A DNA stretch of 11,425 bases, from assembly GCA_021296025.1 (NCBI GenBank), contig JAGWBF010000045.1, positions 3,569 to 14,993 of the forward strand. Direction: 5' to 3'. The notes beneath the pieces are model-generated. The model saw only the letters and a program-made list of their open reading frames with translations. It made no database searches and was not told the origin of the DNA. Position numbers and translations under genes: made by a program. Numbering within the stretch: the stretch's first letter is position 1; every line of letters begins with the position of its first letter. Source of the stretch: Dehalococcoidia bacterium. Lineage in GTDB: Bacteria > Chloroflexota > Dehalococcoidia > Lucifugimonadales > JAGWBF01. Positions 7,043 to 11,425 of this stretch are shown here, in pieces.

Positions 7043-7340
7043 TGTGTGAAAGGCCGCGAAAGAGACGAGTAGGCGGGAACAAGCGTCCAGCGAGTCTGGT
7101 ATGGTGAGAGCAGACACGCGACCCCTGTCCGAAGATCCCTCTGGAGCTGCCAGCCGAAACTCCCCACAGGGCCCAAGTCTCCCAGTGGGAAAAGTAAGCT
7201 GAGCCGGGTTCATCGTCCGTTACAAGCGATGGAGCATGATGGTGCTCTACAGAAGAGGCCCTCGTAAGTATGGGGGCAATTAGGGTGGTACCGCGGGAAA
7301 TCACATCCCGTCCCTAGCAGGGGACGGGATTATTTTTTAT
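7043..7340 (+). ncRNA. T-box riboswitch leader of ilvB, probable tRNA-Ile specificity
   Basis: Class I T-box leader: uncharged tRNA binding favours an antiterminator and allows ilvB transcription. Seen: the stem I 5' part GAAAGAGACGAGTAG (7058-7072); an AGCGAG bulge (7089-7094); a distal arm closed by TCTG/CAGA and GCGT/ACGC around a TGGTGAGAG loop (7102-7110 region); the specifier region GAAGATCCCTCTGGAGC (7131-7147); the CCGTTAC element in a CATCG/CGATG hairpin (7211-7231); and the T-box AGGGTGGTACCGCGGG (7282-7297). The likely specifier is ATC (7135-7137), isoleucine, by its spacing from CTGGAGC. The TGGT in the T-box bulge would pair with an ACCA tRNA end (discriminator A), as tRNA-Ile has. 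Antiterminator arms: TAGGG (7281-7285) with CCCTA (7312-7316), and CGGGA (7294-7298) with TCCCG (7306-7310). Confidence 0.93.
7305..7338 (+). terminator. Regulated intrinsic terminator of the T-box leader
   Basis: ATCCCGTCCC (7305-7314), a TAGCAG loop and GGGACGGGAT (7321-7330) form a perfect 10-bp stem followed by TATTTTTT. The left arm is shared with the antiterminator, so the two structures exclude each other, as the T-box mechanism requires. Confidence 0.95.
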
Positions 7341-7402
7341 CCGCCAAAGCAGTCACCTGGAAGCTTCTGGCAGGCATCTAATCCATGATTAGGGAGGCTG
7401 AA

Positions 7403-9094
7403 GTGCAGCTGAAGGGTGCTGAAATAATCTGCGAATCTCTGCTGAAGGAAGGGGTGGATGTGGTCTTCGGGCATCCGGGGGGCGCTGTGCTCCCCCTGTA
7501 CGATGCCCTCTACTCCTATCCCCAGATACGCCACATCTTGGTCAGGCATGAGCAGGCGGCCGCCCATGCGGCCGACGGCTACGCCCGAGTGACCGGCAGG
7601 CCGGGGGTGTGCATCGCCACATCGGGTCCCGGCGCTACCAACCTGGTGACAGGCATTATGGGGGCCAAGGCTGACTCTGTTCCCATGGTGGCCATCACGG
7701 GGCAGGTTGCCCGGGCCGCCCTGGGCAGCGAGGCATTCCAGGAGTGCGACACCTGCGCCATCACTGCGCCATGCACCAAGAAGAACTACCTGGTCATGTC
7801 GGCCGCGGACCTGGCGCCGACCATCTACGACGCCTTCCGGGTAGCCCAGGAGGGGAGGCCGGGTCCGACCTTGGTCGATATACCAAGGGATGTTCAGCAG
7901 GAGCTGGCTGATTTCGAGTACATGGAGGTCCCACAGGTGGCCTCTGCCCCCGTTCACGAAGCCATGGACGACAACCTCCGTCGGGCCGCCCATCTCATCA
8001 ACGGGGCGAGGAAGCCCCTGATCCTGGCGGGTCATGGTGTGCTGAACTCCCGGGCTTCCGATGATGTGCTGTCCCTGGCTGAAAAGACGGGTATTCCGGT
8101 GGTCAACACCCTACTGGGACTTGGGTCTTTCCCCAGGAGGCATCCCCTCAGCTTGGGGATGCTGGGAATGCACGGGATGTACTGGTCCAACCTGGGTGTG
8201 GACCAGTCGGACCTGATCGTGGGACTTGGGGTGCGGTTCGATGACCGGATTATCGGCAAGCCCGGCTCCTTTGCTCCCAACGCAAAGGTCATCCAGGTGG
8301 ATATAGACCCGTCCCAGATTGGGCGCAACGTCCCCGTGGATGTGGGTCTCGTCGGGGGCATAAAGGCGGTGCTGAAGGAGCTGCTGCCCCTTGTGCGTTC
8401 GTCCAGCCATGGCGATTGGGTTCAGCAGATAGATGCTCTCAAGGAGGAGCACCCTTCCCTGGAGGTGCCCGAATCCGATGGGCTCCTTGCCCAGCATGTG
8501 TTGACGGACCTCAACGAAGTGATGGGAGGAGAGGGTGATTCCGTAGTTGTGACCGGCGTTGGGCAACACCAGATGTGGGCAGCCCAGTACTTGATGTTTG
8601 ACAGTTCGGACTGCTTTGTGTCGTCGGGCGGCCTGGGGGCCATGGGCTACGAGGTGCCGGCGGCCATGGGCGCCCAGGTAGGAAGGCCGGAGTCAACCGT
8701 ATGGAGCATAGCCGGCGATGGAGGCATACAGATGACCATCCAGGAGCTGGCGACCATCTCCGACGAGAAGCTGCCCGTCAAGATTGCCCTTTTCAATAAC
8801 GGGGACCTGGGTATGGTGCGTCAGTGGCAGGAGATGTTCTACCAGGGTCACTATAAGGCGGTCTCCATCCCCGGACCTGACTTTGTGAGGATGTCTGAAG
8901 CCTTTGGCATCCCCGCTTTGAGGGTCACACGACGGGAAGACGTCCTCCATGCTCTACGGAGAGCAAAGGCCGACGCTGGGCCGTACCTAATCGAGTTCGT
9001 CCTCAAACCCGATGAAAGCGTCTATCCGATGGTCCCGTCGGGGGCTACCCTGGCGCAAACTGTGGAAGACCCGAGGACGCGCAGGACCGGATAG
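7403..9094 (+). CDS. ilvB: Acetolactate synthase, large (catalytic) subunit
   Basis: ThDP enzyme condensing two pyruvates, or pyruvate with 2-oxobutyrate, at the first common step of Val, Leu and Ile synthesis. The 563 residues include catalytic Glu50 in RHEQAA, TSGPGATN (73-80), GQVARAALGSEAFQECD (100-116), TKKNYLV (125-131), the FAD/central-domain GVRFDDR (276-282), the ThDP motif GDG (438-440) to NN (465-466), GMVRQW (470-475) with the active-site tryptophan, and PMVPSG (542-547). The GTG at 7403 has AGGGAGG 5 nt upstream and gives an N-terminus (MQLKGAEI) typical of the family. The ATG at 7385 is in frame, six codons longer, but poorly preceded; an in-frame TAA at 7379 bars anything earlier. 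Controlled by the T-box leader. No ilvN follows, although the holoenzyme normally uses a small regulatory subunit. Confidence 0.96.
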   Translation: MQLKGAEIICESLLKEGVDVVFGHPGGAVLPLYDALYSYPQIRHILVRHEQAAAHAADGYARVTGRPGVCIATSGPGATNLVTGIMGAKADSVPMVAITGQVARAALGSEAFQECDTCAITAPCTKKNYLVMSAADLAPTIYDAFRVAQEGRPGPTLVDIPRDVQQELADFEYMEVPQVASAPVHEAMDDNLRRAAHLINGARKPLILAGHGVLNSRASDDVLSLAEKTGIPVVNTLLGLGSFPRRHPLSLGMLGMHGMYWSNLGVDQSDLIVGLGVRFDDRIIGKPGSFAPNAKVIQVDIDPSQIGRNVPVDVGLVGGIKAVLKELLPLVRSSSHGDWVQQIDALKEEHPSLEVPESDGLLAQHVLTDLNEVMGGEGDSVVVTGVGQHQMWAAQYLMFDSSDCFVSSGGLGAMGYEVPAAMGAQVGRPESTVWSIAGDGGIQMTIQELATISDEKLPVKIALFNNGDLGMVRQWQEMFYQGHYKAVSIPGPDFVRMSEAFGIPALRVTRREDVLHALRRAKADAGPYLIEFVLKPDESVYPMVPSGATLAQTVEDPRTRRTG

Positions 9095-9557
9095 CTCCGC
9101 TTTCTTCGGTTTCTTAGACTAGTTCTAGAACGCCTCTAGTACCAAGACTGCCGATTATAGTTCCTGTTGGGCAGTCCTGGACAAATGGATGCCCAATAGC
9201 GCCCTATTCACTTAAGTTCAAAAGAGCACAGCTACTTTTGTACAAAGTTTAGGTTAATTATCAAAATTTTTGTGGGAAAAAGCCTTGACAGGATTGCATT
9301 TGGGTATCAAACTACCGAAAGTTAAGAATGGGAGCGGAAGGTGTGGCAGGAGATCGGCGGCTTGCCGCTGTCGGCCCAAACTATGACCCTCTCTTTCGTC
9401 ACTCAGCATCCCCGCCTTTTCTGAATTTCATAGGGACTCGGCCTTTTCTTTTTCACCGGGTTCCGGACAGGAGGTCAGAAGAACAAACATGATCAGATGT
9501 GTTGTGGTAGGAGTGGGGAGTACTTTTCCTTTTTCCACGGTGATTCTTTAGGAGGCA
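9095..9557. other. AT-richer intergenic region with alternative hairpins, upstream of the MBL gene
   Basis: About 460 bp without a recognisable gene. Contents: GTTCTAGAAC palindrome (9122-9131); an imperfect 11-bp inverted repeat (9142-9152 with 9170-9180); a competing TTGGGCA/TGCCCAA pair (9167-9173 with 9190-9196); ACTTT/AAAGT hairpin around TGTAC (9234-9248); and a strongly AT-rich stretch (about 9205-9280) just before TTGACA (9285-9290). TTGACA is a perfect -35, but the nearest -10-like TATCAA (9305-9310) is only 14 nt away, so a normal promoter is doubtful. Two very short open frames (9328-9492 and 9489-9551) overlap by ATGA and lead into the next gene; neither resembles a known protein. 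Confidence 0.6.
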
Positions 9558-10400
9558 ATGAATGCGACGATGATGACGACGTCCGTAAGGATAATGAGCG
9601 ACGGAATAATCAAGTTCGATGGTGGAACAATGTTTGGGCAGGTGCCCAAGGTTATATGGGAGAACAAAGTTTCAACGGACCGCAAGAACCGGATTACCTT
9701 GGGACTCAACTCTCTCCTTATCCAGGTAGGGACCCACACCGTCCTGGTGGATGCGGGGGTCGGTTCAAAGGAGATAGACGGCGAAAAAGAGACTTATGGT
9801 TTGGTGCCAAGTCGCTTACTAAAGGGTCTGAAAAGCCTTGGGCTTTCAGCTAAAGATGTCGATACAGTAATTCTAACTCATCTTCATTTCGACCATAGTG
9901 GCGGATGTACCAAGCTGGACCGCATGGGCAACCTAGTGCCGACTTTTTCCAAGGCCAAGTACTACGTCCAGGAGGATTGCTGGGAAGATGCCTGCATGGC
10001 TACGGAACGCTGCCAGGAGATTCATCGGGGAGAGGACTATCGGCCCATAGATGAGAAGGGGCAGCTGGAACTCCTGGACGGGGATGCCGAAATTTACCCT
10101 GGCCTTGGCGTGAGAGTAACGGCAGGCCACGCCCGGGGACACCAGATAGTCTTGCTGAACCATGGTGGTGAGCGTATAGCTTTCCTGGGAGACCTGGTGC
10201 CCACGCCCCACCACCTGGATATGTCTGCAATTTCGGCTTTCGACCGCTTCCCTGAGGAGACCCTGGTGATGAAGCGGGACATTCTTAATCAAGCCGAACG
10301 GGAGGGCTGGCTACTCATATTTGCCCACGGGCACGAGCAGAAGGCCGGCTATCTGGAAAATCGTAATGGGGAGACGTATCTGCGCCCTGTCGAACTGTAA
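9558..10400 (+). CDS. Metallo-beta-lactamase-fold hydrolase (COG0491 / YtnP-like lactonase group)
   Basis: Cytoplasmic dinuclear-metal hydrolase of 280 residues; no signal peptide. Seen: the metal motif THLHFDHSGG (107-116) with H108, H110, D112 and H113; AGHARGH (189-195), with H191 the next ligand; bridging aspartate D212 in LGDLVP; and the final histidine in FAHGHE (H257). The N-terminal SDG....DGGTMFG (14-27) block followed by RNRITLGLNSLL-type sequence (about 43-54) resembles the YtnP/AHL-lactonase-like branch rather than glyoxalase II or RNase J. The real substrate (lactone, ester or other) is unknown. ATG at 9558 has AGGAGG only 2 nt upstream, unusually close; M5 or M6 (9570, 9573) would sit better spaced, so the start is uncertain by a few residues. 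Transcribed alone and ended by a strong hairpin. Confidence 0.88.
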   Translation: MNATMMTTSVRIMSDGIIKFDGGTMFGQVPKVIWENKVSTDRKNRITLGLNSLLIQVGTHTVLVDAGVGSKEIDGEKETYGLVPSRLLKGLKSLGLSAKDVDTVILTHLHFDHSGGCTKLDRMGNLVPTFSKAKYYVQEDCWEDACMATERCQEIHRGEDYRPIDEKGQLELLDGDAEIYPGLGVRVTAGHARGHQIVLLNHGGERIAFLGDLVPTPHHLDMSAISAFDRFPEETLVMKRDILNQAEREGWLLIFAHGHEQKAGYLENRNGETYLRPVEL

Positions 10401-10422
10401 TATTCCATCGTTAACGCTACGG

Positions 10423-10480
10423 GAACGCCTGCCGACGAACTGACCAAGAAGTAATGTTCACGGCAGGCGTTCTTCTTTTG
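10423..10480 (+). terminator. Intrinsic terminator after the MBL hydrolase gene
   Basis: Perfect 12-bp arms GAACGCCTGCCG (10423-10434) and CGGCAGGCGTTC (10461-10472), separated by a 26-nt loop and followed by TTCTTTTG, start 23 nt after the stop codon. The long loop is unusual, but stem strength and the T tract support termination. Confidence 0.75.
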
Positions 10481-10606
10481 CCCCGCATTCTGTCCCCGGA
10501 AGGCTCTGTTGAAGCCGCGCCATCAACGCCGTCGAAGTTATTCAGGCCTTATCGGGGCAGGTGGGCAGCTTGCGGCGCCTTACACTATCTCCGGGTCCCA
10601 GCGCTC

Positions 10607-10632
10607 CTGGGCCGGTTAGCCATCCCGGCCAG
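10607..10632. repeat. GC-rich hairpin downstream of the mtaB-like gene
   Basis: GGCCGG (10610-10615) and CCGGCC (10625-10630) form a perfect core, extended by CT/AG with one bulged G. It lies 23 nt past the stop of the minus-strand gene, with no T tract in that direction. The remaining bases of the 10473-10654 gap show nothing recognisable. Confidence 0.35.
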
Positions 10633-10654
10633 TAATCGTGACGCTGAGGGTTGG

Positions 10655-11425
10655 CTACACCTCGGTCAGGATGCTGTCGCCCTCAAGGGAAAGTAGGGTC
10701 GCATTGGTGATGCAGTTGGCCAGGTCCCTTTCGCTGGCGGTGTGGACCCTCACGTAGTTGTCTGTCAGGCCCCGGTAGAACGCGCCGCCTTTGCGGGCTG
10801 ACCGGGACTCCCACAGTACCGACCGCGTGGTCCCCAACAGACCGGCACGGTGTCCGTTGGTCTTCTTCTGGGACAATGCTATCAGCTGTCCCACCCTTTC
10901 CCTGGCCACGGCGGGGTTGACCTTCCTCCCAAGATGGGACGCGCTGGTGCCCGGCCTGGAAGAGTAGGGGAAGACGTGCATGTCGGCAAACTCCATGCTT
11001 TCAGCGAAGCTGAAGCTCTCCCAAAACTCCTGATCAGTCTCCCCGGGGAATCCCGCAATGATGTCGGCTGTGATCGCCACATCTCCCACAACACCGCGCA
11101 CTTCTCGCGCAGCGTCGGCGTACTTGGCGCTGGTGTACCTGCGGCGCATTCGGTGAAGGGTGGCATCGCAGCCGCTTTGCAGAGGCATATGAAAGTGGGG
11201 ACAGAGGCGCCTATCCGTCCAGAGGTCCAGCAGGTCCCGGGATATCTCCTGGGGCTGCAGGGAAGAGACCCTGATCCTGGGGACCGACGTTTGTTCCAGG
11301 ATGGACCTGAGAAGGTGGAGTAATGAAAGCCCGGGCAAGTCGAACCCGTAGGTGCCCAGCTGGGTGCCCGTTAGCACAACTTCCCTGCATCCCCTGTCCG
11401 AAGCGGCGTTGATGTGGTCAATTAT
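10655..11425 (-). CDS. mtaB: MtaB-like radical-SAM tRNA methylthiotransferase, N-terminus beyond window edge
   Basis: MtaB enzymes convert N6-threonylcarbamoyladenosine at position 37 of ANN-decoding tRNAs to the 2-methylthio form. The last 256 residues are visible; 16 codons lie upstream of the first internal GTG at 11377, all open to the edge. Seen: EVVLTGTQLGTYG, RIRVSSLQPQEI, CPHFHMPLQSGCD, MRRRYTSAKY, ITADIIAGFPGETDQEF and HVFPYSSRPGT, a run of blocks matching the methylthiotransferase catalytic core in order. The C-terminal part (GLTDNYVRVH near the end) fits the TRAM-type RNA-binding domain. The N-terminal domain and the radical-SAM CxxxCxxC motif lie outside the window, so activity cannot be checked. 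MtaB is favoured over MiaB or RimO by LTGTQLGTYG and the C-terminal pattern. It converges on the MBL gene. Confidence 0.85.
   Translation of the reverse strand: MIDHINAASDRGCREVVLTGTQLGTYGFDLPGLSLLHLLRSILEQTSVPRIRVSSLQPQEISRDLLDLWTDRRLCPHFHMPLQSGCDATLHRMRRRYTSAKYADAAREVRGVVGDVAITADIIAGFPGETDQEFWESFSFAESMEFADMHVFPYSSRPGTSASHLGRKVNPAVARERVGQLIALSQKKTNGHRAGLLGTTRSVLWESRSARKGGAFYRGLTDNYVRVHTASERDLANCITNATLLSLEGDSILTEV

Noticed and set aside
7709..7711. Alanine in IlvB (GQVARA) at the position aligned with plant Pro197, a herbicide-resistance site
   Set aside because: Alanine is natural there in some bacterial enzymes such as E. coli IlvI (GQVATS), so it is not a sign of selection.
7337..8035. 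232-codon minus-strand frame opposite ilvB
   Set aside because: Antisense shadow of the ilvB N-terminal half, starting inside conserved ALS coding sequence.
9497..9853. 118-codon frame overlapping the start of the MBL gene
   Set aside because: Its D-rich and R/G-rich translation is a frame-shifted reading of the hydrolase gene.
10454..10696. 80-codon plus-strand frame between the hydrolase and mtaB genes
   Set aside because: It begins inside the terminator loop and runs into the antisense of the mtaB-like gene; no ribosome binding site or known motif.

Overview
This window looks like a piece of chromosome from a moderately high-GC bacterium. A class I T-box leader, frequent GTG starts behind strong Shine-Dalgarno sequences, and the gene families present would fit a Chloroflexota (Dehalococcoidia-like) genome. 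That placement is inference: there is no rRNA or marker gene here to fix it. Eight protein genes are supported; two of them run off the window edges.

Left part (1-6829) is a cell-surface polysaccharide region. Three minus-strand genes are packed as one operon, transcribed from about 3350 toward 1: a family-2 glycosyltransferase, a WbuB/WcaI-like family-4 glycosyltransferase, and a UDP-GlcNAc 2-epimerase (wecB-like, its last residues beyond the left edge). A second family-4 glycosyltransferase is transcribed divergently from the same 190-bp control region. It converges on an MsbA-like ABC exporter. Between these two lies about 350 bp of non-coding DNA with at least three short GC-rich hairpins of one REP-like dispersed repeat family. 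Together the genes suggest synthesis of an N-acetylmannosamine-type sugar nucleotide, assembly of an oligosaccharide and its export.

Middle part (6830-9094) is amino-acid metabolism. A T-box riboswitch with a clear T-box sequence, antiterminator and intrinsic terminator precedes ilvB, the acetolactate synthase large subunit. The best reading of the specifier codon is ATC (Ile). No ilvN follows ilvB in the window.

Right part (9095-11425): about 460 bp of AT-richer intergenic DNA with alternative hairpins leads to a metallo-beta-lactamase-fold hydrolase, which ends in an intrinsic terminator. Converging on it from the right edge is the C-terminal part of an MtaB-like radical-SAM tRNA methylthiotransferase.

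No CRISPR array, tRNA, rRNA, prophage or intact insertion sequence was seen. I found no convincing new multi-gene system. The items most worth a second look are the T-box leader, the REP-like hairpin cluster, and the unexplained structured region between ilvB and the hydrolase gene.
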